Source: Brevibacillus choshinensis (GTDB lineage: Bacteria > Bacillota > Bacilli > Brevibacillales > Brevibacillaceae). From it: a stretch of 60,000 bases of DNA. Position 1 is the stretch's first letter, and each line of letters starts with the position of its first letter. The notes under the pieces are model-generated. The model did not search any database, had not been told where the DNA came from, and saw only the letters and a program-made list of their open reading frames with translations. Below, piece after piece: positions 16,284 to 24,569 of the stretch. The stretch lies in assembly GCF_016811915.1 (NCBI RefSeq), contig NZ_CP069127.1, positions 282,501 to 342,500 of the forward strand, read 5' to 3'. The position numbers and the translations under genes are program-made.

Positions 16284-18041
16284 ATGCAACAAACCCAAAG
16301 CCATCCTTGGATCAATGCAGGTACACTGACGTCGATCCAAGAGAAGGGGCACAAGTTAATCCACGGCGGGATTGCAGTGTTCTATCATGAGGAGCAGGTA
16401 TATGCCGTAGACAATCGCTGTCCACACTTGGGATTTCCCCTGCATATGGGTAGCTTGTGCGACGGTATACTGACCTGTCATTGGCATCATGCACGCTTTG
16501 ACGTCTGCAGCGGTGGAACGTTGGACCCATGGGCGGACGATGTTCCATCCTATGAAGTGAAAATTGAAAATGGAGTAGTGTGGGTGAATCCGCATCCAAA
16601 ACAGACGAACAGCATCGAGAAATACAAACTTCGGTTACGAGAAGGCCTAGAGCAAAATCTGGGTCTCGTGATTGCCAAAGCTGTCGTCGGATTGGTGGAA
16701 GCCGGCGTTCCAGCAGCGGAAGTAGTGGAGGTCGGCATCAAATTCGGCACCGTATACGGAAGAGGCTGGAATTCGGGGCTCACTATCCTTACCGCGATGG
16801 CTAATGTGCTGCCGAAGCTAGATAAAGCAGGAACGATCCTTGCTCTTTATCAAGGACTGCTCCATGTTGCTCGCAGCAGTTCCGGTGCTGCTGCGCGGCA
16901 TTTGCTAAAGCCGCTACCGGGGGCTGATGTTCCGTTCGAGCGGCTCATGGAATGGTACCGCAACTGTATCGAGGTTCGCGACACGCAAGGGGCTGAAAGA
17001 GTATTGCTCACGGCAATCCATCAGGGGACTTCCTTGGAGCAGCTTTCGGAGATGATGTTGATAGCGGCGACCGACCACTTTTATCTGGACGGTGGCCATA
17101 CGTTCGATTTCCACAATAAAGCCTTTGAAGCGATTGGCCTTATCGGCGAAGAGGACACCGAGCAGACGCTGACCTCACTGGTTCGACTCCTCGCCAATCC
17201 TACCCGGAGTGAGGAACTTCATCAGTGGCAGTCGCCAGTGAATCTAGTTGCTCCGCTGAAGGAAGCTTTCGCTCAGCTGGAAAGTCTCCCTCTGACAGAG
17301 TCTTATACCGAAATTTCCGCCGTAGACGAGAAGAAAATCATGGAACAGCTGTTAAGCGACGAACCACTGGAAACGGTGAAGCTTGTGACAGAGATCTTGA
17401 AATCCGGCGCACATCCCGCCCAACTGGCCCAACTAGTTGCTTTGTCTGCAGCGGAGCGGATCGTACGCTTCCATACCCAGAATGATTTCGGGGATTGGAT
17501 CTCCGTTTTGCATACCTTTACCTATACCCATGCTGTGCATGAGCGTTTGCGTCACTCGACCCATCCTCTGCTCATCAGGGCGATCTATCACGGGATAATC
17601 AGCATTTATTTGGAGCGCTTTTTAAATATCCCAGCGGCAAAACGTCCGGATGGATCGACCGTCCCCGCCGTCGACACTACCAATCCGGAGCGGCTGCTGG
17701 AAATTTTGGATCAGCGCCAGCAAGTGAACGAAGCGGCGCGCTGGACAGCCGGCTATCTGCACGCCGGCGGCGACCCTAACGCTTTGCTAAATATTTTGGG
17801 CCATGCGCTCTTACGCGAAGATGCCGAATTCCATTCGTTTCAAATGTACGAAGCGGCGGTCGCCGAATATGAGCTATGGACAACGCGCAACGACGCCTTT
17901 GCCGCTCACGCTGGTGAAACGATGCTTCTGGCTGCGGCCCGCTATTTGGCGGCCCATGCGCCAACCCCACGCGAACAGCCACATATCGCCCGCATTGCCA
18001 CTCGACTGCACCGGGGCGAGCGACTATTCGAAGAGGCGTAA
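16284..18041 (+). CDS. Rieske [2Fe-2S] domain fused to a large helical domain
   Basis: A 585-residue cytoplasmic protein. Residues about 5-105 form a Rieske ferredoxin-like domain with the cluster ligands C-P-H (near 44-46) and C-H-W-H (near 63-66). The remaining 480 residues are mostly helical, GC-rich in codon use and of no family I can name. They hold several histidine/acid clusters (DHFYLDGGHTFDFHNKAF near 270, HTFTYTHAVHERLRH near 420, REDAEFHSFQMYEAA near 515) that could bind metal or heme; a weak resemblance to questin-oxidase-like proteins is a guess. The start is placed at 16284 behind CGGAGGG. It is probably an oxygenase or reductase that carries its own electron-transfer domain. 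Confidence 0.75.
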   Translation: MQQTQSHPWINAGTLTSIQEKGHKLIHGGIAVFYHEEQVYAVDNRCPHLGFPLHMGSLCDGILTCHWHHARFDVCSGGTLDPWADDVPSYEVKIENGVVWVNPHPKQTNSIEKYKLRLREGLEQNLGLVIAKAVVGLVEAGVPAAEVVEVGIKFGTVYGRGWNSGLTILTAMANVLPKLDKAGTILALYQGLLHVARSSSGAAARHLLKPLPGADVPFERLMEWYRNCIEVRDTQGAERVLLTAIHQGTSLEQLSEMMLIAATDHFYLDGGHTFDFHNKAFEAIGLIGEEDTEQTLTSLVRLLANPTRSEELHQWQSPVNLVAPLKEAFAQLESLPLTESYTEISAVDEKKIMEQLLSDEPLETVKLVTEILKSGAHPAQLAQLVALSAAERIVRFHTQNDFGDWISVLHTFTYTHAVHERLRHSTHPLLIRAIYHGIISIYLERFLNIPAAKRPDGSTVPAVDTTNPERLLEILDQRQQVNEAARWTAGYLHAGGDPNALLNILGHALLREDAEFHSFQMYEAAVAEYELWTTRNDAFAAHAGETMLLAAARYLAAHAPTPREQPHIARIATRLHRGERLFEEA

Positions 18042-18198
18042 TCCTAAGATAAGCTGTGATTGAAGAGAGGACTTCCTTGTCATCTCATTTGCAGTCAGGA
18101 AAGGCGCGCTGCGGCATGATAGAGAACCGAATCGCTGAAATCGGAGTTGAAACAGGTCGTCAAGGTTAGTGGGGGGAAGTACCTTATAAGTTGCAGTT

Positions 18199-18230
18199 AG
18201 CCCCCGGTTGCGCGGGGGCTTTTTCTCTTT
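18199..18230 (+). terminator. Terminator between convergent genes
   Basis: The stem AGCCCCCG/CGGGGGCT has a 6-base loop and a T-rich tail, downstream of the Rieske gene. The stretch 18042-18198 before it holds nothing recognisable. Confidence 0.88.
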
Positions 18231-19702
18231 CACGATCGACGGGCTCCGTTTCGCCCCGCCAGCATCAATGCCAGCGGCAGGATGAGCGCACTGGCGGCGG
18301 CCAGCACATAAAGGCAAATGGTAAACGCGGCGGGATAGGCGGAGACTGAGCCGGTATGGGCTCCGAGAGCGCTAAGCCAAACGATGCCGATCAGGGCAAT
18401 TCCGATCGTAGTGGCGATCTGAATGCTGGTTGTCATAACACCGGATGCGGAGCCGATGTCCGTCGTGCGGACTTTCGCCAAAACGATATTAGTCAGGGGT
18501 GCGGCGACGAAGCCTTGACCGATGCCGAGCACAGCTAGAGCAGGGATCCACACGCCGATATCGGATGAAACCCCGGTCGTTCGGACCGCCCAGCTAAGCA
18601 GCAGGTAACCTGCTGTCGTCAAGATGGAACCGACGGTCAGCACATGGGCTCCAAGCTTCGCAGCGACTCGGGAAGAGAACAGCGATGCGAGGAAATAGCC
18701 CATTCCCATCGACCCGATTACAAGCCCTGCTTGCAGGGCTGAGAAATGAAGCCCAAGCTGAAGCATGTAGGCGGAGACAAGGAAGAAGGCGCCCTGCGAC
18801 GACATTAACAGCAACACGACGAGAATACCGAACGTGAACACCTTATGTCTAAATAGCTCGACATTCATAAATGGGAGTCGCCCGTGGCGCAACAGACGTC
18901 GTTCGTACCAGGCGAACAAAACCAACACAGGAGCCGACAAGAGCAGACTGACGATGAGGCCTGCTGGCCATCCTTCACGCTGTCCCTGCACGAGCGGATA
19001 GACGAGCATCAGCAAGCCGGCAGCGGCGAGTGCTGCTCCAATCCAATCCAGTTTGGCGCGATCCGGCGAGCCGGATTCCGGAATAAACGGAATCAGTACC
19101 AATATCAGAGCCCCGAGCAGGACGCTGATCAGGAACACCATTCTCCAATCCAGATCCCACAAATTCATGCGGAGAAGCAGCCCTCCGATTATCTGCCCGG
19201 CCGTCGCCGCGATTCCCTGGGTCGCTCCATACATGCCGAAGATCGCACCTCGACGTTCCGGAGTATAATTGGCTTGAATGAGGGACAAAACCTGCGGCAT
19301 GAACAGAGCGGCGCCGACGCCTTGCAAAACTCGAGACGCAATGAGCATAGTGACGTGGGGAGATAAGCCGCATAACAGAGAAGCGATTGTGAATAAGGCT
19401 ACTCCGATGAACAGCATTCTCCTGCGTCCAAACCGATCGCCAAGCCGGGCGCCGATAATCAGCAGAACGGCGAACGTAAGAGTATACCCGGTAAGTATGA
19501 ATTGTACATCGGCGAAGCTGGCCCCAAGCCCTTTCTGGATCGAAGGGGTGGCTACGTTCACAATGAATGCATTCGACACTGCCATAAATACAGGCAAAAG
19601 CAGAGCCGGCAGCATCAGACGCGATCTGCGTCCGTCTCCTTTGGAGAGGGAGTCGCGAGTCCGCGCCAACTGGGCGGAAGCGTCCGAAAGTGTATTGGGC
19701 AT
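18230..19702 (-). CDS. MFS transporter, DHA2 (EmrB/QacA) family drug exporter
   Basis: A membrane protein of 490 residues with 14 predicted helices, exporting drugs by proton antiport. The N-terminal half carries the DHA2 marks: NAFIVNVATPSIQ in helix 1 (about 44-56), GARLGDRFGRRRM in the loop after helix 2 (about 83-95) and RVLQGVGAALF (about 123-133). Codon use is GC-rich like its neighbours. It is divergent from the TetR gene at 19865, and two TetR-type palindromes lie between them, which points to drug-inducible repression. The ATG has AAAGGGGAA upstream. Confidence 0.92.
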   Translation of the reverse strand: MPNTLSDASAQLARTRDSLSKGDGRRSRLMLPALLLPVFMAVSNAFIVNVATPSIQKGLGASFADVQFILTGYTLTFAVLLIIGARLGDRFGRRRMLFIGVALFTIASLLCGLSPHVTMLIASRVLQGVGAALFMPQVLSLIQANYTPERRGAIFGMYGATQGIAATAGQIIGGLLLRMNLWDLDWRMVFLISVLLGALILVLIPFIPESGSPDRAKLDWIGAALAAAGLLMLVYPLVQGQREGWPAGLIVSLLLSAPVLVLFAWYERRLLRHGRLPFMNVELFRHKVFTFGILVVLLLMSSQGAFFLVSAYMLQLGLHFSALQAGLVIGSMGMGYFLASLFSSRVAAKLGAHVLTVGSILTTAGYLLLSWAVRTTGVSSDIGVWIPALAVLGIGQGFVAAPLTNIVLAKVRTTDIGSASGVMTTSIQIATTIGIALIGIVWLSALGAHTGSVSAYPAAFTICLYVLAAASALILPLALMLAGRNGARRS

Positions 19703-19767
19703 AGAAAGTTCCCCTTTCTCACTACTCGCTCAATTGACAGGAGGCGAGAGGATTATATAAAATGGAT

Positions 19768-19818
19768 GAGACAGGTCTGTCTCTTCTGTTGTATGGAATG
19801 ATACAGACAGATCTGTCT
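19768..19818. promoter_or_regulatory. Two palindromic operators for the TetR regulator
   Basis: GAGACAG-GT-CTGTCTC (19768-19783) and AGACAG-AT-CTGTCT (19805-19818) are two palindromes with the same half-site, centred 36 bp apart. They lie between the divergent exporter and regulator genes. The half-site AGACAGRYCTGTCT is of the type bound by TetR drug regulators. Confidence 0.75.
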
Positions 19819-19864
19819 CGTGTCAATACACTTTTCACCAAACCTTTAGAGACGGGGGTCAGAG

Positions 19865-20449
19865 ATGAATAAAGAATCTGCTAGAGATCGTATCCTGCGG
19901 GTCGCCTCCGAATTGTTTTACATGGAGGGAATACGGGCGGTCGGCATCGATCGGATTATCAAAGAATCCGGCGTTGCCAAGGCAAGCTTCTATCGAAGTT
20001 TCGCGACGAAAGATGATCTGACGGTTGCTTATCTCGAAGCCAGGGATGAACTAAAAGTAGAAAAACTGGAAAAACTGAGGCAGCTGTATCCGAGCTCCCC
20101 TAAGGAACAGCTCGGCGCCCTCATTCGCGATGTGACCGAACAGATGGGGACGCCGGATTACCGGGGGTGTCCGTTCTTGAACGCGGCGGTCGAATTTCCG
20201 GATCCGGATCACCCCGCCCACGTCAAATTGCTGGACATTCAGAGGAGCTTCTGGTCTCGGGTTCAAGAGCTTGCAAGGGAAGGCGGGGCACGACAGCCCG
20301 AGGAGCTGACCGCGCAGCTGAGGATGTTGTATGAGGGATTCGTCATGAAGAGGTACTTGGATAAGTCCGAACTTGATTCGGAGTATTTCCGAAAGGCTGC
20401 GGAGTTGCTCTTGGAGAATCAGCTCGCTGCCGACAATCATCGCGGGTAA
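19865..20449 (+). CDS. TetR/AcrR family transcriptional regulator
   Basis: A 194-residue repressor. The helix-turn-helix spans about residues 23-50 (AVGIDRIIKESGVAKASFYRS, in two blocks), a typical TetR DNA-binding segment. The rest is the ligand-binding helical domain, with the MGTPDYRGCPFLNA stretch (about 93-106) seen in regulators next to drug and quinone exporters. It most likely represses itself and the divergent DHA2 exporter through the two palindromes upstream. Confidence 0.9.
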   Translation: MNKESARDRILRVASELFYMEGIRAVGIDRIIKESGVAKASFYRSFATKDDLTVAYLEARDELKVEKLEKLRQLYPSSPKEQLGALIRDVTEQMGTPDYRGCPFLNAAVEFPDPDHPAHVKLLDIQRSFWSRVQELAREGGARQPEELTAQLRMLYEGFVMKRYLDKSELDSEYFRKAAELLLENQLAADNHRG

Positions 20450-20717
20450 CGGACGAAATTCATTCCGCGGCCCGTAAGGTAATCGCGATAGCTTACTATG
20501 CACCAGAGGCTGCTGGATAAGGTCCGGCAGCCTCGTTAACTCTTTGGCAGGATAGTTGAGAAATTCTTATTTAACACAAGCTCAATTGTGCATAATGAGG
20601 GGCTATTGTTTCTCCGATTCGAAGTCTGGAATGCCGGAATCTGGATCAATGACAGAAAAAAGCTTACCCAAGAACAGAGGCAAAGCTTTTGTGTTGATGG
20701 GATTTTATGGAAGAGGG
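20450..20717. other. Intergenic region, no gene seen
   Basis: The stretch contains an imperfect hairpin near 20506-20538 (GAGGCTGCTGGA... CCGGCAGCCTCG, followed by TTAACTC), which could terminate the TetR gene. I see no gene. Confidence 0.5.
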
Positions 20718-20744
20718 TGAAACATTTACATACCCCTTAGCGTT
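20718..20744 (+). promoter_or_regulatory. Candidate ECF sigma factor promoter
   Basis: TGAAAC (20718-20723) and CGTT (20741-20744) with 17 bases between. It resembles the ECF pattern seen upstream of sigW, but with spacing one base longer and CGTT in place of CGTA. It lies just upstream of a small secreted protein gene, which fits an envelope-stress target. Confidence 0.45.
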
Positions 20745-20771
20745 TCATTTATGAATAAGGAGGTATTACCA

Positions 20772-21029
20772 ATGTTAAAAAAGAGCATTCTCGTTACAAC
20801 AAGCGTAGTCATGTTGTTTCCATGTCTATTCGCTCCATCCATTCAAGCAGCTCAAACAGGGTCAGCCACATACCGAGTGACCTATAAAATGCCTACTGTC
20901 AACACGATGGAAGAAGAAGAAGAATTTCAACAAATCTTGAAAGAATCACTTCAAGTCAAAAATCCATATGTGCCCACTATCGTAGAAAAAAACAGGATGA
21001 GTGCAATAGAAATCGTATCAGATCTATAG
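20772..21029 (+). CDS. Small secreted protein of unknown function
   Basis: An 85-residue product with a Sec signal peptide: KK at the start, a hydrophobic core of about 18 residues and an A-x-A cleavage site (IQAAQ, near residue 24-27). The mature part of about 58 residues is charged, with a run of five glutamates. No family is recognised. The start is placed at 20772 because AAGGAGG lies 8 bases upstream. A possible ECF promoter precedes it and a strong terminator follows, so it is a complete single-gene unit. Confidence 0.7.
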   Translation: MLKKSILVTTSVVMLFPCLFAPSIQAAQTGSATYRVTYKMPTVNTMEEEEEFQQILKESLQVKNPYVPTIVEKNRMSAIEIVSDL

Positions 21030-21040
21030 GTAAAACAATA

Positions 21041-21087
21041 AAACACTTCCTAATCGCATGTAGTCCATATGATTAGGAAGTGTTTTC
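21041..21087 (+). terminator. Terminator between convergent genes
   Basis: Arms AAACACTTCCTAATC (21041-21055) and GATTAGGAAGTGTTT (21071-21085) are perfect 15-bp complements. The symmetric A/T ends suit termination in both directions. Confidence 0.92.
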
Positions 21088-21113
21088 GTTTAGGAAAATA
21101 GGTGTCTGAAAAC

Positions 21114-21767
21114 TTAAAATTTATCCGGAAACTGTTTAACAATGCCTTCTGTCAGGATGTCTGCTAAACGGATCATATGGATCTCGTTTTTGTCCGTTGC
21201 AGCAATATCACCTTTCCAATCACCTTTGAGACAAGCAAGGACAATTTCAGTAATCAACTGAAGGTGCGTATAAAGCATATCTTGCAGTGTTTTAAACTGC
21301 CAATTCGGGTTCGCAGCACTCAAAAATTTGGCGATTTCATCGGCATTTTTATGCCAATCTGCCTCAAGCCTTTTCACATCCGCCTGATTGCCCGATTTGG
21401 CTGCTGCTACAATTTTCACTGCGATCAAGATATGCTCTCTCAAAAGCTCAGCCAGCTTATTCCCTGCTGCTTCTCCGTAATAGGGCTTAATTACATTCCC
21501 AATGTCCTGCTGGTTTTGCAAAAGCCGATCCAATACGGCTTGCTGATCTTGGCGATTCGATATGGCGCTGACAATATAGCTCCTGGTCCATATCGTATGG
21601 TCGATCCAAACCTTCTGCATATCACCTTTCAGTTGCACCATTTTTGGGCTGAGGCAAGCCGAATCCTTCTTCTCGACTTCCTTGGCTTGAACAGGTGCTA
21701 CTGCCGGCATCATACAAAAAACGAGCGCTGAGGTTAACAGTAAGGAAAGCATCCATTTGTTTTTCAT
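21114..21767 (-). CDS. Secreted helical protein of unknown function
   Basis: A 217-residue protein with a signal peptide (MKNKWML start, a hydrophobic core to about residue 25, cleavage after VQA). The mature part is alpha-helical, with two similar halves that each contain a W-x-x-N/H segment and an H-x-x-L/I-x-x-E/I pattern (LLREHILIAVKIV and LYTHLQLITEIVLACLKGDW), reminiscent of duplicated four-helix proteins. The start at 21767 is chosen because GAGGAG is 9 bases upstream. No function is assigned. Confidence 0.75.
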   Translation of the reverse strand: MKNKWMLSLLLTSALVFCMMPAVAPVQAKEVEKKDSACLSPKMVQLKGDMQKVWIDHTIWTRSYIVSAISNRQDQQAVLDRLLQNQQDIGNVIKPYYGEAAGNKLAELLREHILIAVKIVAAAKSGNQADVKRLEADWHKNADEIAKFLSAANPNWQFKTLQDMLYTHLQLITEIVLACLKGDWKGDIAATDKNEIHMIRLADILTEGIVKQFPDKF

Positions 21768-21937
21768 AATCATCTGCTCCTCTGTACGTTTGGGGATCGA
21801 TCAGGTCATGCGATTTTTATTATGGTTGAATTATCCGATTTTATGCAGAACTGTAAGAGCCAACCGTTTCATCGGCCAATGTAAATGCGGTAGCGGACGG
21901 CGCGGCAAAATTCTGCGTAGCGCTGCTGGCGGAACAC

Positions 21938-22339
21938 ATGCTCAGCAGGGAGAGAAAAGCGGAGCTGATTGCCGCAGGGGAAGCAAAATGGCGAGATTCA
22001 CAAGGGGTTGTTGAACATGACTTCTGTGAAGGGCACAGGCGCTGCTGCAAGGATCTCCTGCAGCTGCTAGCGGGGCTGGGCTTGCTGTGCGGTTTTATCG
22101 TGGTCAATGCCGGTCTCGTCTTTCTGCGCCAGCCAAAGCTTGGTCGTCAGGTGCTGCAGACAATGCTGCTGTTCGGAGCCGCGGCATGCATGTTTTTGGC
22201 CTATCCGCTAGGCAGCAGCTGGCAGGCGTTTTGGTTGCTCGCGGTCGTGGCGGTTTTTTCGGCAGCCAGCATCTGGTTCATTCCTCGGCCGACTCCTCCA
22301 CATAAATCCGAAACAACCAAACATACAAGCCAACACTGA
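21938..22339 (+). CDS. Possible membrane protein fragment, start uncertain
   Basis: An open frame of 133 codons, with open frame continuing upstream to a stop near 21856 but without a start codon behind a ribosome binding site. The product has a charged N-terminal part (KAELIAAGEAKWRD) and three hydrophobic helices. It overlaps the end of the convergent MFS gene by 62 bases. It may be the end of a gene whose beginning has been lost, or a non-coding frame favoured by the high GC content. Confidence 0.3.
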   Translation: MLSRERKAELIAAGEAKWRDSQGVVEHDFCEGHRRCCKDLLQLLAGLGLLCGFIVVNAGLVFLRQPKLGRQVLQTMLLFGAAACMFLAYPLGSSWQAFWLLAVVAVFSAASIWFIPRPTPPHKSETTKHTSQH

Positions 22340-23531
22340 TGAGCGCAAACACCAAGATGATGCTGAATATCCCCATAGGAGGAACCCAATTGGACAGAGT
22401 AACCGTCAGCGGCGCTAAAAATTTGCCAATCGTTCCTTGCAGGCTGTCAGCTCCCATGTATTGTCCTCTGGCATGCTCGGGGGCGTAGCGGGCAATAAAG
22501 CTCTGCGTCACCGGAGAGCGTACCATCTCTCCAAAGGTGAAGATGATCGTGACGATAAACAAGAACCAGAAATGAGTGTTCAGCCCGAGGGCGAAGGTTC
22601 CCACTCCGGACAAGAGCGAGGAGAGAATGAAGACATTGCGGTCTCTCCAGTGCTGGAGCCATTTCGTAACCGGAAGGATAAACAGGACGAACAAAAGACC
22701 GTTAAAGCCCAGCAGCCATCCATAGATCTCTGTGCTGGATAACAGGGGGGAGTCACCATGCCAGGGGAACAGCGGTTGGGCGGGCACGTGGTGGATCACA
22801 TACACGGATAAGTATAGGTCCAGTTGCATAATGGGAACCAAGGCAAAGATGCCAGCCAACGTATAAATCAGGAATACGTGATCGCGGAAAATGATGCCGT
22901 AGCCTTTCCACTGCTCCTTCCATACGTTCGCAATCGTAGTCGAATCAGCCGGGTTTTTTGCCATGGTCATGCGCGGAAAGGTTTCGTGCACGGTGGTGAA
23001 AAGCGCAATCGTGTACAGCAGCAGGACGGCAGCGCAGGTCCATAACAGCTCCTGCCGGTAGTGAAAAAAGAAAACGGCTCCCAGCGCTGGCCCGAGTACG
23101 GAACCGACGTTATTGGCTGTTACAAACGTCGCGAATACCTCACGACGATGCTGAGTGGGAACCAGATCTGCGACCATGGCGGTGCTTGCAGGCCGATAAA
23201 AGGCTCCGCCCAGACCAATGCCGATAAAGGCGGCATAATCGATCCAGTGAGAGGAGGACACGGCGAAAAGGGCAAACATCACCGTTTGGAGTGACGCCCC
23301 CAGCAGCATGACGGGGCGCCGTCCTAATCGGTCGGCTAGCGCTCCTCCGAGAAGACTTCCGAGCAGACTGAAGATTGGCGGGATGGCCATCAACATGCCT
23401 GCAATGTGGTTGCCTAAAGCGGCACCAAAATAGACGGTGATAAAGGGGAAGTACATCCAAAACAGCATGTTAAACAGCGCTTCCCCGATTAACCGGACCT
23501 TTAAATTGTGATTCCATAACCGGATTTGCAT
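22278..23531 (-). CDS. MFS transporter, DHA1-type exporter
   Basis: A 417-residue membrane protein with 12 predicted helices. The motif GGALADRLGRRPVMLLGA after helix 2 (near residue 62-79) is the classic MFS loop, and FAGIGLGGAFYRPAS-like sequence in helix 4 is typical of MdtG/YttB-type exporters. The start at 23531 is fixed by AAGGAGG 5-6 bases upstream; a frame 17 codons longer lacks such a site. The end overlaps the doubtful frame at 21938. The substrate cannot be told. Confidence 0.88.
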   Translation of the reverse strand: MQIRLWNHNLKVRLIGEALFNMLFWMYFPFITVYFGAALGNHIAGMLMAIPPIFSLLGSLLGGALADRLGRRPVMLLGASLQTVMFALFAVSSSHWIDYAAFIGIGLGGAFYRPASTAMVADLVPTQHRREVFATFVTANNVGSVLGPALGAVFFFHYRQELLWTCAAVLLLYTIALFTTVHETFPRMTMAKNPADSTTIANVWKEQWKGYGIIFRDHVFLIYTLAGIFALVPIMQLDLYLSVYVIHHVPAQPLFPWHGDSPLLSSTEIYGWLLGFNGLLFVLFILPVTKWLQHWRDRNVFILSSLLSGVGTFALGLNTHFWFLFIVTIIFTFGEMVRSPVTQSFIARYAPEHARGQYMGADSLQGTIGKFLAPLTVTLSNWVPPMGIFSIILVFALISVGLYVWLFRIYVEESAEE

Positions 23532-23605
23532 GATACCCTCCTTGCTTCTGTTGCTGCCACCCCGGCCGGGTATACCTAACAATAGAGCATGATCCGGTTA
23601 AAATA

Positions 23606-23737
23606 TAGACTTAACATTCAGAATCGGTTATACTAATAATATGAAAGCCGAGAATACCCGCGTTTACTTGAAATGTTTCGGAAAAAGAACATATGTTCTG
23701 AAATGATAAAGACGCTCCCTTGGGAAGCGTCTTTTTT
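23606..23737 (+). ncRNA. Short transcription unit: promoter, 21-codon frame starting at the transcript start, terminator
   Basis: TAGACT (23606-23611), 17 bases, and TATACT (23629-23634) form a good SigA promoter. Transcription should begin near 23641, where ATG opens a frame of 21 codons (MKAENTRVYLKCFGKRTYVLK) ending at 23706. A terminator follows at once (GACGCTCCC/GGGAAGCGTC and TTTTTT, 23711-23737). No ribosome binding site is possible upstream, so it would be a leaderless mRNA or, more likely, a small RNA of about 95 bases. The terminator also serves the minus-strand SLH gene. Confidence 0.4.
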
Positions 23738-23757
23738 GATTCCTTGTGTGGTTCGGT

Positions 23758-24438
23758 TTATGGCTGCATGGCATCTGCCGCAGGGGCAGGATGTGCTTTT
23801 AGATACTCAATGGCGCCGTAAATGAGCTCAGCTGCTTCGCTGCGGCTGATCACATCTTTGGGATGCATGTTGCCCTCGGCATCGAGCTTGGCGACACCAA
23901 AAGCCAGAGCCCTTTGAATGGCGCCCTGATAGCTTGGATCGAGCGCATCCCCGTCGTTTATTTCTACGGGAACGATGTTGATCATAGGGAGATTCACATG
24001 CTGCTCAACGGCTGAGACCAGCTGGTAGATGAATTCTTCGCGTGACCATTCCTTGTCCGGGTCCAAGTCAGCCGGGAGTTTTAATCCATTGTTCGCGGCA
24101 ATAATCAACGCAGGGGCATACCACGCATCGTTATCGGCCTTTGCGAAATAATTCGTTGCTTTCGGTTCTTGAATGAAGCGAATACCATCGATGTTCAAAT
24201 CAAGCGCATTGACGATCAGCTGGATGCCTTGGGCCGCTGTAATGGTAGCTTCAGGTTGGAATTGCTGATCCGTTACACCGTGCAGGTAACCCCTTTGCTG
24301 CAAAGAGGTGATGATCTCCTTTGAGGCCACTTGACTTACATCTGTAAACGGCGCTGTTGCTGCAAAAGCATGCAGGTTCGTAGAAAGCGCTAGAAATCCA
24401 AAGGTAGAGAGAACCAGTACTGTGCGTCTTACATTCAT
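23758..24438 (-). CDS. S-layer homology (SLH) domain protein
   Basis: A secreted cell-wall protein of 226 residues. A signal peptide (RRTVLVLSTFGFLALST, cleavage near AFAA) is followed by SLH-type repeats: PFTDVSQVASKEIITSLQQ (near 30-48), GVTDQQFQPEATITAAQGIQLI (near 54-75, in blocks), and a last one with MHPKDVISRSEAAELIYGAI (near 190-209). SLH repeats bind pyruvylated secondary cell-wall polymers. The protein is almost all SLH-like and so has no separate enzyme domain. The start at 24438 is chosen for GAGGTG 6 bases upstream. Confidence 0.85.
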   Translation of the reverse strand: MNVRRTVLVLSTFGFLALSTNLHAFAATAPFTDVSQVASKEIITSLQQRGYLHGVTDQQFQPEATITAAQGIQLIVNALDLNIDGIRFIQEPKATNYFAKADNDAWYAPALIIAANNGLKLPADLDPDKEWSREEFIYQLVSAVEQHVNLPMINIVPVEINDGDALDPSYQGAIQRALAFGVAKLDAEGNMHPKDVISRSEAAELIYGAIEYLKAHPAPAADAMQP

Positions 24439-24569
24439 CACATTCACCTCAGCTAGATGTCTGATCGTACATACCTTTTGACGAGCGATCTGGAGGAACG
24501 TTTCAAAAGGAATAGATTTTCAGGTAGATGCTATAATGGCCATACTACAATTCCGGGGAGGGGCAGCGC

